42,856 bases of DNA from Hyphomicrobiales bacterium (GCA_024225445.1 JAAEMP010000042.1:1-42856), one strand, 5' to 3'. Numbered from the stretch's first letter, positions 6,404 to 15,650 are shown. A program made the numbers and translations. Notes: generated by a model not told the origin, from the letters alone.

Positions 6404-8695
6404 ATGAAGAGTATTCATTCTATTGCGTTTTGGACGGTATTCACCATATTTGCAGCTTTTGGATTTGCAGTCATTGAAACTGCAGCCATTGAAACTGCAG
6501 CAGTTGCCCAAACATCGCTCCAGTCAACATCCGGTGACGAAAAATCGATAACTTTACCTGACCCCCTCACCCCTGAAGCCATCAATGCACTCGTATCCCG
6601 TCTTTCAGAATCGGAAGTTCGTTCGCTTCTGCTTATGCAACTCGATGCAGTGGCCCAGAAACAGCAATCAGCCGAAAATACCGTTTCTGTTATCAAGTTT
6701 GCAAAAACTGCCGCCACTTCAATTGTCGATTCAGTCGTTGATGCGGTCAAGGTTTCCCCATTACTGTGGCAGTATCAAAAACAAAGTTTTACCAATTTTC
6801 ATGCCAAACTCGGCTGGCGCGGAATTGGAACCGTTTTTGGATTTCTCGCTCTGGCAATGACCGCTGGATTCATCGTCGAACAGGTTGTGAATTATTTTAT
6901 GCGGCGGCGGTTCAGCACACTACTCACCATTGAACGCCCGGATACTTTACGTGACACGCTCGGATTTCTTTTTGCCCGCTTGGCGATAGAGTTGTTGGGT
7001 CTGATTGCATTTTTCATCGTTACACGAAACACAGCCACAACATTGATACCCGCTGAACATATCGGCTTTGCTGAAACATTGATGTTTAATCTGGTTGTAT
7101 TACCACGCATTGGTCTCGCCCTGTTCAGATTGATACTCGCTCCTGAACGGCCAGAATTTCGACTTCTTAATCTGAATACCCCTCAATCCAGACAAATGCT
7201 TAATCATATGGTAGCGATGTTTGTCGTGATGGGACTAACTGTTGCGATTGTGGCTTTTGGTGACAATAACGGCGTTCCGATGGGGCAGTCCCGTTTAGGG
7301 TTTTGGCTCAATCTCGCAGTTACTGGTTTTATGATCTACATTACTTGGAAATTATGGGATCAAATGATTGCCATCGCGCACGGAGTTGATTCCGCACTTT
7401 CACCAATGGAGGAAAAGGCCGCTCGATTTTATCCGGTATATTGTGTCATTGTCATTGTTTTAACCTGGCTATTGACCGAAGTACTAGTCGGCTTCAAGCA
7501 ATTTGATCTGCTCGCATCTTCTCCCAATTACAAAACCATTGTCGTTCTGACAAGCCTACCGGTCTTCGATGTATTTATCCGTCGACTGGTCCGCTATCTG
7601 ACACCTCCAATGACAGGTAAAGGGGCAGTCGCCGAACGTGCGCATAGCCTCACCAAAAAAGCCTATATCCGTATCGGTCGGATTTTGGTTATGGCAACAC
7701 TGATATTCATTGTCGCCGGGTTCTGGAACCTCAATCCTCGGACAATAGCTGAGGCAGGCGTCGGGGCAAAGGTGGCAGGCCGCCTGATCGAGATTTTGAT
7801 CATCCTTGCCATGGGATATCTTCTGTGGGAAGTGGTTTCACTCTGGGCCAATCGTAAATTGGCGGCCGAACAGACAGCCCTGGGTGTTGACCCGTCTCAG
7901 CAGGATCAAGGTGGCGAAGGGGGTGGTGCCGGCGGGTCACGTTTATCCACTGTAGTTCCGCTGATTCTGGGCCTGGCAAAATACGGCATCGCCGCCGTCT
8001 TCGGTCTGGTCATCCTTAGTAATATCGGAATTGACATAACACCATTATTGGCTGGCGCGGGTGTGTTGGGATTGGCCATTGGTTTTGGTGCCCAGGCGAT
8101 GGTGAAGGATATTGTCTCGGGTATTTTGTTTTTGTGGGATGATGCATTTCGCACAGGTGAATATATCGATATTGCGGGAACAGTGGGTACGGTAGAGAGA
8201 ATATCGCTTCGTTCGCTGCAACTGCGACACCCCAATGGTCCGGTTCATGTCGTTCCCTATGGTGAGATTCCCAAACTGACTAATCACAGTCGTGACTATG
8301 TTATAATGAAGTTGCGGTTTACCGTTCCTTTCGACACCGATTTGGAGAAAGTTCGCAAGCTCTTCAAAAAAATTGGCCAGGAAATGATGCAGGTCCCCGC
8401 ACTTGCGGAAGGTTTCATTCAGCCATTCAAATCACAAGGTGCGGCTGATGTTGATGATGTGGGAATCGTGGTTCGCGGAAAATTTACAACGAAACCCGGT
8501 GCTCAATGGGTTATACGCAAGGAAGTCTATTCACGCGTACAAAAGGCATTTGAAGAAAATGGTATTGACTTTGCCCGTCGCGAAGTGCGTGTGCAAATTC
8601 CTGGACTGGATCAGAACCAAAGCATCTCGGACGATCAGGCCAAAGTCATTGGCACCGCTGCCGCCAACGCTGATCCCTCACAAAAACCAGTTTAG
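6404..8695 (+). CDS. Large MscS-family mechanosensitive ion channel
   Basis: A 763-aa inner-membrane channel that would release solutes on hypo-osmotic shock. A signal-like N-terminus (1-37) is followed by a periplasmic segment and about ten hydrophobic helices. The MscS core comes last: pore helix GVLGLAIGFGAQAMVKDIVSGI near residues 548-569, then the beta domain (GEYIDIAGTVGTVERISLR, PNGPVHVVPYGEI) and the alpha/beta cytoplasmic domain. The length and multi-helix extension match the YbiO/YnaI-like large MscS class rather than 286-aa MscS. A 15-bp tandem duplication (6472-6500) encodes IETAAIETAA at the end of the signal region. The start ATG is preceded by a GGGGAA-type ribosome-binding site. 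The gene stands alone. Confidence 0.93.
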   Translation: MKSIHSIAFWTVFTIFAAFGFAVIETAAIETAAVAQTSLQSTSGDEKSITLPDPLTPEAINALVSRLSESEVRSLLLMQLDAVAQKQQSAENTVSVIKFAKTAATSIVDSVVDAVKVSPLLWQYQKQSFTNFHAKLGWRGIGTVFGFLALAMTAGFIVEQVVNYFMRRRFSTLLTIERPDTLRDTLGFLFARLAIELLGLIAFFIVTRNTATTLIPAEHIGFAETLMFNLVVLPRIGLALFRLILAPERPEFRLLNLNTPQSRQMLNHMVAMFVVMGLTVAIVAFGDNNGVPMGQSRLGFWLNLAVTGFMIYITWKLWDQMIAIAHGVDSALSPMEEKAARFYPVYCVIVIVLTWLLTEVLVGFKQFDLLASSPNYKTIVVLTSLPVFDVFIRRLVRYLTPPMTGKGAVAERAHSLTKKAYIRIGRILVMATLIFIVAGFWNLNPRTIAEAGVGAKVAGRLIEILIILAMGYLLWEVVSLWANRKLAAEQTALGVDPSQQDQGGEGGGAGGSRLSTVVPLILGLAKYGIAAVFGLVILSNIGIDITPLLAGAGVLGLAIGFGAQAMVKDIVSGILFLWDDAFRTGEYIDIAGTVGTVERISLRSLQLRHPNGPVHVVPYGEIPKLTNHSRDYVIMKLRFTVPFDTDLEKVRKLFKKIGQEMMQVPALAEGFIQPFKSQGAADVDDVGIVVRGKFTTKPGAQWVIRKEVYSRVQKAFEENGIDFARREVRVQIPGLDQNQSISDDQAKVIGTAAANADPSQKPV

Positions 8696-9044
8696 AAGCG
8701 CATTTCCTGGAGTAGTCATTAATGGTTTCATAGAGCCTGACTCAAAAGTTCCGTAATGAAAACAAGGACTTGAAATCCATTGCAACGGTTTCGTATTGGA
8801 AAAACCCGGTGTTTCAAGTATTTGCGATTCCATGGATTTCCACTATTCCTAACACGCCCAACGTAACATTTTGAAAATAAAGGCATACTTTTTAACCGGA
8901 AGTGCCTTGGCAGGTGTATTGACCGGCAACGGCAAATATTCCTCAAAATTATCCTTGATCAAACTGCATAGCAGCTGTGCATTTCCTGGCCTTTTAAACC
9001 AATCCATCCACTGCTATATCCGGCACGTTACACAGGAGTAAAAA
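8696..9044. other. Intergenic region between channel gene and duplicated small genes
   Basis: No gene or clear terminator is visible in these 349 bp. The right end supplies the ribosome-binding site (CAGGAG) of the first 54-aa gene. Confidence 0.45.
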
Positions 9045-9209
9045 ATGACTACTAATCGTTATTCAAAGTTTTTTGGCAGAGTCGCTGGTGCATTTCCAAT
9101 CGCTTCACGCCGGAAGGTAGAGCTTGATTATCTCAATCAGTCGAAATCAATCGCTGAACTTGAGCACCACCAGCATGAAATCGATACTGGCAAATTTCAT
9201 TCTTTTTGA
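9045..9209 (+). CDS. Small DUF3563-like protein, copy 1 (54 aa)
   Basis: This short gene starts at ATG 9045 after a clear ribosome-binding site (CACAGGAGTAAAAA) and encodes MTTNRYSKFFGRVAGAF...HEIDTGKFHSF. The middle (RRKVELDYLNQS, then a Leu/Glu-rich segment) resembles the small basic DUF3563 proteins, in which a DYL...DLE..QREID pattern recurs; I hold this assignment loosely. A near-identical paralogue follows at 9343. Both copies keep their frame, their ribosome-binding site and the C-terminal GKFHSF, which argues that both are expressed. Function is unknown. Confidence 0.7.
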   Translation: MTTNRYSKFFGRVAGAFPIASRRKVELDYLNQSKSIAELEHHQHEIDTGKFHSF

Positions 9210-9342
9210 TTGAACCTGAACGCTATCTGATCGCAAGGTCGGTCAAATGACCCAGAATGAATCAGAAGTGCCCTAACCAAATTCGGCCCGCTAACTGGGC
9301 TATTGCTACAGTTGTTTGCGGCGCATTACACAAGAGTATAAA

Positions 9343-9507
9343 ATGACTACAAACCGATTTTCAAATTTGTTCGGTCGTGTTGCCGGTGCATTTCGTGTAC
9401 CTTCACGCCGGAAGGTAGAGCTTGATTATCTCAATCAGTCGATTTCAATCAATGATCTCGAACGCCGGCAGCATGAAATTGATGCTGGCAAGTTTCATTC
9501 TTTTTGA
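9343..9507 (+). CDS. Small DUF3563-like protein, copy 2 (54 aa)
   Basis: This is the paralogue of the gene at 9045, of identical length. It starts MTTNRFSNLFGRVAGAF and shares the central block SRRKVELDYLNQS and the end GKFHSF; most differences cluster in residues 18-20 and 34-47. ATG 9343 is chosen because CAAGAG precedes it at the same spacing as in copy 1 and the N-termini then match; a longer frame to 9316 is not conserved in copy 1. It is 48 bp upstream of the RlpA-like gene and may be co-transcribed with it. Confidence 0.7.
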   Translation: MTTNRFSNLFGRVAGAFRVPSRRKVELDYLNQSISINDLERRQHEIDAGKFHSF

Positions 9508-9555
9508 TTAAACTTGAACACCATCTGATCGCAAAATCCGAAGAACCCAACCATT

Positions 9556-9945
9556 ATGTATTTCCAAAATCGACCCGTTAACCGGGTTATCGCTACAGTT
9601 ATTGCCGCTTGCCTGGTTGCCAGTTCTTCGTTACCAGGCCTTGCCGCCGAATATGGCAAAGCCTCCTGGTACGCCATGACTTCCATAACAGCCAGCGGGG
9701 AACGGGCAAATCCCGGTGCAATGACCGCCGCACATAAAAGTCTGGGATTCGGCACACGCATACGTGTAACCAATCTGCGCAACGCGCATTCGGTTATCTT
9801 GTGCGTGAATGATCGTGGACCGTTTATTAAAAACAGGATAGTCGACGTTACCAAAGCCGCTGCCAATAAACTTGGTTTTGTCAATGCGGGATGGACAAAA
9901 GTTCGTGTCGACGTTGTTGGACGTCAATCAAGCCGGTGCGGTTAG
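9556..9945 (+). CDS. RlpA-like double-psi beta-barrel protein, secreted
   Basis: A 129-aa protein with a Sec signal peptide (about residues 1-31, ending GLAA) and a single double-psi beta-barrel domain. The hallmark blocks are present: YGKASWYA, MTAAHKSLGFGTRIRVTNL, VNDRGPF and RIVDVTKAAANKLGF. In RlpA the barrel cleaves naked glycan strands of peptidoglycan at the septum; the D in NDRGPF corresponds to the active-site region. The protein lacks the SPOR domain and the lipobox of classical RlpA, so it is a minimal periplasmic form. It lies directly behind the duplicated 54-aa gene. Confidence 0.88.
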   Translation: MYFQNRPVNRVIATVIAACLVASSSLPGLAAEYGKASWYAMTSITASGERANPGAMTAAHKSLGFGTRIRVTNLRNAHSVILCVNDRGPFIKNRIVDVTKAAANKLGFVNAGWTKVRVDVVGRQSSRCG

Positions 9946-10065
9946 ACGGATTTCGGCTATAGTGTTGAATTGACTGAGCGGATAGGTACTTGGAGCGGTA
10001 GACAAGTTATGCGCAGTTTGTTTTCGAATAGTATCAGTTTCATTTGTAATAAATATCCGAATTAA

Positions 10066-10331
10066 GTGTCCAACCCGAAACTCTGGGCAGGGTTTGACGA
10101 ACCGGATTTTAGGTGATTTTGTTGGAAATTCTGTGCCGCAGGCTGGTTGCCTTCAAGCAGAAATTCCGGCAAAAAGAGCCAAAATCAGGTTCGCCCGCGG
10201 GGTTTTGCACAAATTGCCCACTATCGGTGGAGTTTTTCTTGCAAAGGGCACCACCCTGTACTGCGAAAAGCTCCTTGATATTGAACAATTTCTGCAAAAT
10301 CAAACCCTGCTCAGAGTTTCGGGTTGGACAC
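10066..10331. mobile_element. MITE-like non-autonomous element with 32-bp terminal inverted repeats
   Basis: The left end (10066-10097) starts GTGTCCAACCCGAAACTCTG. The right end (10300-10331) is its reverse complement with one mismatch in 32 bp. The unit is 266 bp long and is flanked by direct TAA triplets (10063-10065 and 10332-10334), consistent with a 3-bp target duplication. The 202-bp interior holds no transposase; frames crossing it look like chance. A TNA-type duplication points loosely to the IS5 superfamily, but the parent element is not identified. Confidence 0.8.
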
Positions 10332-10334
10332 TAA

Positions 10335-10751
10335 GATGCCGATGTGATTGGCTGGCGGTTGTTTCAGTTCCAATTGCCAGTCTGATTGCCTTCAACCTGA
10401 AGAGCAACAACAAGTGCATCTGTTCTCTTTATCAGTCCCGGTTAGCCATCCATTTTATCGAAGGTTACCAAAGAACCAAACGAGAAATAGGTCAATCCGG
10501 CTTGCCCGCCATGATCGATTCGAAGAACAGTTGGTGATCAATTGTTATGGTCTCTGGCCGCAGATCAAAGGTTGAATGAAGTAACAAACAATTGACAAAT
10601 TCTAATGGTCTTTTCATATGAAAGGGTTCAGTTGGCATGCATGGTGATCAGCCAGTTGATAGACAAAAAATCATCCGCGCCGGATCTTTGCCGCGGGTGC
10701 ACAACCATCGTGTCACAGGTGAAGATTATGATATCGAACAGAGAGATCAAC
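10335..10751. other. Intergenic region between MITE-like element and small secreted protein
   Basis: No supported gene is seen. Frames that run in from the left start inside the mobile element. The promoter of the gene at 10752 should lie here, but no clear boxes are visible. Confidence 0.4.
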
Positions 10752-11036
10752 ATGAAACTATCAACCATTTTGACGATTACAGGTGTTGCCCTTGCTGCAG
10801 TGAGCAGCGGTTTTTTGCTGCCAACTGAAGCCAGCGCTCAGTCGTTCAAGCAGGTAAAAGCCACATGGTCAGGCGATGGCGCAGAGCCCGGCATCAAGGA
10901 ATTTGCTGATATCGCCTGCGTAAGCAAAGGCTTTGCCAGCGCCGTCAAATATGATGAAAATCCCGCTTCCGGGGCCTTTGAGGAAAACGGCGATATCATT
11001 TCCTACATGGAGTTTGCCAGCCTCGATTGCAAATAA
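10752..11036 (+). CDS. Small secreted hypothetical protein (94 aa)
   Basis: The protein begins MKLSTILTITGVALAAVSSG and has a clear Sec signal peptide with likely cleavage after ASA (about residue 29). The mature part is about 65 residues and acidic, with two cysteines (IACVSKGF and the penultimate residue) that could form a disulfide. I do not recognise a family. ATG 10752 is chosen because it gives a proper signal peptide and follows AGAGAG; the longer frame to 10605 does not. It has no obvious operon partner. Confidence 0.65.
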   Translation: MKLSTILTITGVALAAVSSGFLLPTEASAQSFKQVKATWSGDGAEPGIKEFADIACVSKGFASAVKYDENPASGAFEENGDIISYMEFASLDCK

Positions 11037-11203
11037 GGTCCCGGATCAATCCAGGAAATTGAAGTTGTTTGTGAGCTAGAGCGCTTTCGATGAAATGGAA
11101 CCTGGCCTGTTGAGGTCGAGGAATATCTGGCTGGCGCGCTGTCATTTTTTAAACTGCATAGTTACCAGGTTCTGTCCATCGGCCAGGTGGAAAAAACTAA
11201 TTC

Positions 11204-12289
11204 TTAGCGCAGCCTTTTTTCGCTCATCTTGTCGAATACCATTACATTATCGGGATTTATTCCGGCTGCAAACAAAGACCCTTCTTTTGCCAGATGCCCG
11301 TTTTCCAGTTCCATGGTTATTGGGGTTTCTGATTTTGTATTTGCATAGGCGAACGATGTCCCGCCAAGATTTTCGATCACATCTATTTCTACATTAAAAC
11401 AAACGGATCCACTGGCGGCGAAATGCTCCGGGCGAATACCGGCGAACAGTTTGTCACCTTTTCCAGGCAGTTCGCCATTCAGGGGTATCTTGATTTTGAT
11501 GCGATCATGGTCGTCGAGGGCAAGTGTCAGCAATCCATTGTTTGCTGAATGGACAGTTGCATTGAGAAAATTCATTCTTGGAGATCCGATAAATCCCGCA
11601 ACAAATACATTGTCTGGATCATGATAGAGGTTCATTGGTTGGCCTGTCTGTTCGATGATTCCATCGCGCAGTACCACAATCTTGTCTGCAAGGGTCATCG
11701 CCTCAACCTGATCATGGGTCACGTAGATCATTGTTGCACCCAATTTTTTGTGGAGTTTGGATATTTCCAGGCGCATCTGGACACGCAATTCAGCATCAAG
11801 GTTCGACAGAGGCTCATCGAACAGAAATACCCTGGGTTCGCGAACAATTGACCGGCCAATCGCTACCCGCTGCCTTTGTCCCCCTGATAATTGCTTGGGC
11901 TTGCGATCCAAAAGTGTGTCCAAATGCAGAATCTCTGCTGCTTTGGATACCCTCTGGTCCACTTCCTGTTTTGGTGACCCGGTCATTTTCAGGCCGAATC
12001 CCATATTTTCAGCCACAGTCATATGGGGGTATAGTGCATAGGATTGAAAAACCATGGCAATGCCCCGGTCTGCCGGTTCCATTTGAGTGACGTCGCTACC
12101 GCCAATATTTATTGTCCCGGAGGTTGTATCTTCTAGACCGGCAATAAGGCGCAGGAGAGTGGATTTTCCGCAACCTGATGGTCCGACAAAAACGACGAAT
12201 TCACCATCACCGATATCAAGATCAACTCCATGGATCACGTCCACACTGCCAAAGGATTTTCTTACGCCACTCAAATTCAATCCGGCCAT
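11204..12289 (-). CDS. Sugar ABC transporter ATP-binding protein (MalK/UgpC type)
   Basis: A 361-aa ATPase with Walker A GPSGCGKS (about 36-43), signature [14 protein letters not shown] (134 onward) and Walker B VFLFDEP (154-160) followed by LSNLDAELR. The C-terminal 120 residues form the OB/TOBE regulatory domain of CUT1 importers. ATG 12289 is chosen because GGGAG precedes it and the family N-terminus fits; an upstream in-frame start adds 17 residues without support. It follows the IclR gene by 34 bp on the same strand. It is the only ATPase in the window, so it should power the sugar importer encoded divergently at 13291-16502. Confidence 0.93.
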   Translation of the reverse strand: MAGLNLSGVRKSFGSVDVIHGVDLDIGDGEFVVFVGPSGCGKSTLLRLIAGLEDTTSGTINIGGSDVTQMEPADRGIAMVFQSYALYPHMTVAENMGFGLKMTGSPKQEVDQRVSKAAEILHLDTLLDRKPKQLSGGQRQRVAIGRSIVREPRVFLFDEPLSNLDAELRVQMRLEISKLHKKLGATMIYVTHDQVEAMTLADKIVVLRDGIIEQTGQPMNLYHDPDNVFVAGFIGSPRMNFLNATVHSANNGLLTLALDDHDRIKIKIPLNGELPGKGDKLFAGIRPEHFAASGSVCFNVEIDVIENLGGTSFAYANTKSETPITMELENGHLAKEGSLFAAGINPDNVMVFDKMSEKRLR

Positions 12290-12323
12290 TATTGTCTCCC
12301 ACTCGTTAGTTATATCAATCTTT

Positions 12324-13118
12324 CTAGGTTCTCGGTCCAAGGCGGGTGCTCATGTCATCCATAATCGCATTCGCGGTTCCGCGAACCAGCCCGGCCCAGC
12401 CTTCAAGGGTGTCGGCGCTTACTCTGTAGGCGGGACCGGTAACTGATACACCTGCTACAAAAGTACGGTTTGGTGAATATATCGGCGCAGCCACACATCG
12501 GATGCCGATCTCATGTTCCTCACGGTCATAAGCATTGCCGGAGAGTTTGATCTGCTCGATCTCGGTCCTTAGTTCATTGGCATTTTTCAGCGTATGATCA
12601 GTATACTTGTGAAATATTGTCGAAGCGATGCATTTCTCCATCTCCGCTTGCGGTAGAACCGAAATTGCCGCTTTGCCAACCCCGGTACAATAGAGTGGTG
12701 ATGCGTTGCCTATTTGAGAATACATACGAACCGACTGTGTACCTTCGACCTTATCCAGATAAATGACCTGGCCATCGCGTAAAACCCCTAGATGAACCGT
12801 TTCGCCGGTCAATTCGTGTAACCGGCTCAAATGTGGTTCGGCGATCAACCTGAATTCATTTCCGGCCCATGCGCTGGCTGCGAATTTGAGTAAATTATAG
12901 CCAAGTTCATAAGACATATCCGGGCGGATATTGAGTAATCCCTCTTCCACCAGATTGGTAAGTTGTCGGTGAAGGGTGCCACGTGGCTGGTCCGATTTCC
13001 TGAGAATTTCGGTAAATCGGGGCGGGTGAGGTGAAGCAGCAATGATTCCCAGCACAGCCATGGCTTTGCCGAGAGTGCCGGTGCCAGATTTGGAGGCAGA
13101 TGCTTTTTTACTGGTCAA
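12324..13118 (-). CDS. IclR-family transcriptional regulator of the galactoside locus
   Basis: A 264-aa protein with an N-terminal winged HTH (residues 15-80: [31 protein letters not shown], ...GYNLLKFA) and a C-terminal IclR effector domain (about 95-250; motifs [58 protein letters not shown]). It is transcribed leftward with the ABC ATPase and faces the solute-binding protein across a 172-bp gap containing a perfect palindrome. It probably controls both arms of the locus in response to a galactose-derived effector; the effector is not deducible. Confidence 0.92.
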   Translation of the reverse strand: MTSKKASASKSGTGTLGKAMAVLGIIAASPHPPRFTEILRKSDQPRGTLHRQLTNLVEEGLLNIRPDMSYELGYNLLKFAASAWAGNEFRLIAEPHLSRLHELTGETVHLGVLRDGQVIYLDKVEGTQSVRMYSQIGNASPLYCTGVGKAAISVLPQAEMEKCIASTIFHKYTDHTLKNANELRTEIEQIKLSGNAYDREEHEIGIRCVAAPIYSPNRTFVAGVSVTGPAYRVSADTLEGWAGLVRGTANAIMDDMSTRLGPRT

Positions 13119-13154
13119 ATTATCATCCGTTCAAAACTGCCATATTCAGATTGC

Positions 13155-13183
13155 TTGACAGAATTTGCTGTTTAACTTACAAG
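13155..13183 (+). promoter_or_regulatory. Sigma-70-like promoter of the sugar ABC operon
   Basis: A consensus -35 box TTGACA (13155-13160) is followed after 17 bp by TACAAG (13178-13183), a 4/6 match to the -10 box. The direction is toward the solute-binding protein gene; transcription would start near 13190. Confidence 0.6.
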
Positions 13184-13202
13184 TTCTATTTAGTCAAATT
13201 CA

Positions 13203-13219
13203 ATTCCATTAAATGGAAT
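13203..13219. promoter_or_regulatory. Perfect palindrome, likely IclR operator
   Basis: ATTCCATT-A-AATGGAAT is an 8+1+8 bp perfect palindrome. It lies just downstream of the predicted start of transcription, where a bound repressor would block RNA polymerase. IclR proteins often bind TGGAA/TTCCA-type palindromes. The adjacent IclR gene makes it the natural binding protein. Confidence 0.6.
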
Positions 13220-13290
13220 ATCCGGAAGGTTCGATTATCGCGGTTGGCTACAAAATCTAAATGACAGCAGGTTTGCTGGGAGGAAATCAA

Positions 13291-14526
13291 ATGAACAACA
13301 TACTCAAAAAAGCTACCCTTGCCGCCGCAGCTCTGGCACTGGGGGTTACGAGCGCATTGGCTGGTGAGATTGTCATCAATTATGACGGATCAGACCCGGC
13401 TCCAAAAAAAGCCTTTGAAATGGTTATCAAGAAATTCGAAGCGGCCCATCCTGGTATCACCGTCAAGTGGAATCTTTTTGATCATGAAGGTTACAAGACT
13501 TCTATTCGCAATTTTCTCACTGCCGATGCACCGGATATTGCGGCATGGTATGCGGGAAATCGCATGGCGCCATTCGTAAAAGCCGGCCTGTTTGAACCAG
13601 TGGATGATGTTTGGGCGGATAATGGGCTCAACGATGCTTTGGCCTCAACCGCACCCTCAATGACCATTGATGGAAAAAAATGGGGTGTTCCATATACTTA
13701 TTATCAGTGGGGAATTTATTATCGCAAAGATCTGTTTGCAGCCAATGATATCGCCGTTCCAAAAAACTGGAAAGATTTTCTCGCCGCTTGCGCAAAGCTC
13801 AAATCGGCTGGTATCACGCCGATAACAATTGGCACAAAATACCTTTGGACCGCCGCCGGTGTCTTCGATTATCTTAATCTCCGCACTAATGGTTATCAGG
13901 TCCACAATGATCTGACTTCCGGCAAAATCAAATATACGGACCCGCGCATTCAGACAGTTTTTGACAGATGGGAAGAGTTGGTTCGCCCAGGATATTTCAT
14001 TGACAATCATGCGGCTCTGTCCTGGCAGGAAGCGCTGGCACCAATGGTCCAGGGCAAGGCGGCAATGTATGTGATGGGCAATTTTGCAGTAGCGCCATTG
14101 CGTGAAGCCGGTTTGAGCGATGATCAACTGGATTTCATGCAGTTCCCGCAAATAACCGCCGGTATTCCAATGGCTGAGGAAGCTCCCACAGACACATTCC
14201 ACATTCCGACAAAAGCCAAAAACAAGGCTGATGCCAGGAAATTCCTCGCATTTCTTGCTGCTGCTGATACGCAGACCGAAGTGAACAAGATTCTCGGACA
14301 ATTGCCGACAAACAAAAATGCCCAGGTAGCTGATGACAAATTTATCAAAGCTGGCTTTGAAATGCTGTCAAATGCAGCGGGACTAGCACAGTTTTATGAT
14401 CGCGACGCACCCGCTGCTATGGCGAAGGCAGGTATGGAAGGCTTTCAGGAATTCATGATCAAGCCTGATCGTCGTGACGCCATCCTGAAGCGCCTCGATA
14501 AGGTCCAGGCCAAGGTCTACAAGTAA
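13291..14526 (+). CDS. Carbohydrate ABC transporter substrate-binding protein (family 1)
   Basis: A 411-aa periplasmic binding protein. The signal peptide (1-24, cleaved after ALA) precedes the typical opening IVINYDGSDP and the blocks FEAAHPGITVKWN, TADAPDIAAWYAG, KWGVPYTYYQWGIYYRKDLF and LAPMVQGKAAMYVMGNF. ATG 13291 follows a strong GGGAGGAAATCAA ribosome-binding site; the upstream frame start at 13261 would spoil the signal peptide. It opens the rightward operon. It belongs to the CUT1-type group that binds oligosaccharides or glycosides, and with two galactosidases downstream an alpha- or beta-galactoside is the likely ligand. Confidence 0.93.
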   Translation: MNNILKKATLAAAALALGVTSALAGEIVINYDGSDPAPKKAFEMVIKKFEAAHPGITVKWNLFDHEGYKTSIRNFLTADAPDIAAWYAGNRMAPFVKAGLFEPVDDVWADNGLNDALASTAPSMTIDGKKWGVPYTYYQWGIYYRKDLFAANDIAVPKNWKDFLAACAKLKSAGITPITIGTKYLWTAAGVFDYLNLRTNGYQVHNDLTSGKIKYTDPRIQTVFDRWEELVRPGYFIDNHAALSWQEALAPMVQGKAAMYVMGNFAVAPLREAGLSDDQLDFMQFPQITAGIPMAEEAPTDTFHIPTKAKNKADARKFLAFLAAADTQTEVNKILGQLPTNKNAQVADDKFIKAGFEMLSNAAGLAQFYDRDAPAAMAKAGMEGFQEFMIKPDRRDAILKRLDKVQAKVYK

Positions 14527-14541
14527 AACCTGCGTTTGACG

Positions 14542-14571
14542 CCGGGCACGGGTTCATGACCTGGTGCCCGG
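14542..14571 (+). other. Intercistronic stem-loop
   Basis: CCGGGCAC (14542-14549) pairs perfectly with GTGCCCGG (14564-14571), with an inner GGT/ACC stem. No T run follows. It sits 16 bp after the binding-protein stop and before the permeases. Such hairpins usually protect the binding-protein mRNA or attenuate readthrough. Confidence 0.6.
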
Positions 14572-14713
14572 TGCTGTTTGAGCCGGCGAACCAATTTCGC
14601 CTTTTGCTCCTGCTGTTATTAGCGTAGCTCAAATGGCATATGCCCGGGTTTGCGGTCCATTGACCGGGTATACCCCAGGCCTATATTGCCAATTTTTGTG
14701 GGTGATCAGTTCC

Positions 14714-15649
14714 ATGCAAAACACAAATTCGCAAATTGCTTCATTGTCACCGTTGCACCATCAGAATTTTTTACGGCGTAACAGGCTGAAAATCGCACCC
14801 TGGTTGTTTCTGGCACCGGCTATGGTGATGTTTACCATCTATGTCATTGCGCCGATTTTTCAGTCGATCTGGATTTCGTTTTTTGAATGGGACGGACTGG
14901 GAGCCAAAACTTGGGTAGGCAACCAGAACTATGTCGAGTTGATGGATGATGACCGATTTTATACTTCCCTTTATAACAATGTCATTTGGCTGGTGTTGTA
15001 TATGCTGGCCGTACCTGCGGGCCTGTTCATTGCCCTGTTTCTAAACCAGAATGTATGGGGTATCAGGCTCTACAAATCCCTGTTCTTTTTTCCTTTTGTT
15101 ATCTCTCAGGTAGTTGTTGGGCTGGTATTTTCCTGGTTTTATGATCCATCCAATGGAATAATTGCCCTGATCTTCAATATCTGGGGCGGAAACCCACCGG
15201 CAATATTGGCTGATGAGCGATATGTAACCTATGGTATCATTGCCGCCGGGCTCTGGCCACAAATCGCCTATTGCATGATTCTTTATCTGACCGGACTGAA
15301 TAATGTTTCTCCAGATCAGATTGAAGCGGGAAGGCTCGATGGTGCCCGTGGTCTTAAGATGCTCTGGTATGTGATCCTGCCACAACTGCGCCCGGCCACT
15401 TTCATTGCGATTGTTGTAACAGTGATCGGGGCATTGCGTTCATTCGACCTGATATCCATCATGACCCAGGGTGGGCCCTATGGTTCCTCCAACGTATTGG
15501 CTTATTATATGTTTGAGACCGCGCTTTCCGAATATGGGTACCGCATGGGCTATGGCGCCTCGATAGCTGTAGTATTGTTTCTGATCATGATGGTTTACAT
15601 CTGTTTTTTCCTCTGGCGTATGTATGTGCAGGAAAAGGAGGGCCACTGA
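14714..15649 (+). CDS. Sugar ABC transporter permease (MalF/UgpA type)
   Basis: A 311-aa inner-membrane protein with six predicted helices starting at APWLFLAPAMVMFTIYVIAP. The EAA loop that docks the ATPase reads DQIEAGRLDGARGLKMLWYV (near residues 222-241). ATG 14714 is chosen because the resulting N-terminus is typical; an in-frame ATG at 14633 adds 27 residues without a better ribosome-binding site. It overlaps nothing upstream, and the second permease follows 1 bp after its stop. Confidence 0.9.
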   Translation: MQNTNSQIASLSPLHHQNFLRRNRLKIAPWLFLAPAMVMFTIYVIAPIFQSIWISFFEWDGLGAKTWVGNQNYVELMDDDRFYTSLYNNVIWLVLYMLAVPAGLFIALFLNQNVWGIRLYKSLFFFPFVISQVVVGLVFSWFYDPSNGIIALIFNIWGGNPPAILADERYVTYGIIAAGLWPQIAYCMILYLTGLNNVSPDQIEAGRLDGARGLKMLWYVILPQLRPATFIAIVVTVIGALRSFDLISIMTQGGPYGSSNVLAYYMFETALSEYGYRMGYGASIAVVLFLIMMVYICFFLWRMYVQEKEGH

Positions 15650-15650
15650 C

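Noticed and set aside
10094-10537. 147-aa ORF crossing the mobile element
   Set aside because: It begins inside the MITE-like element and runs out of it; composition suggests chance.
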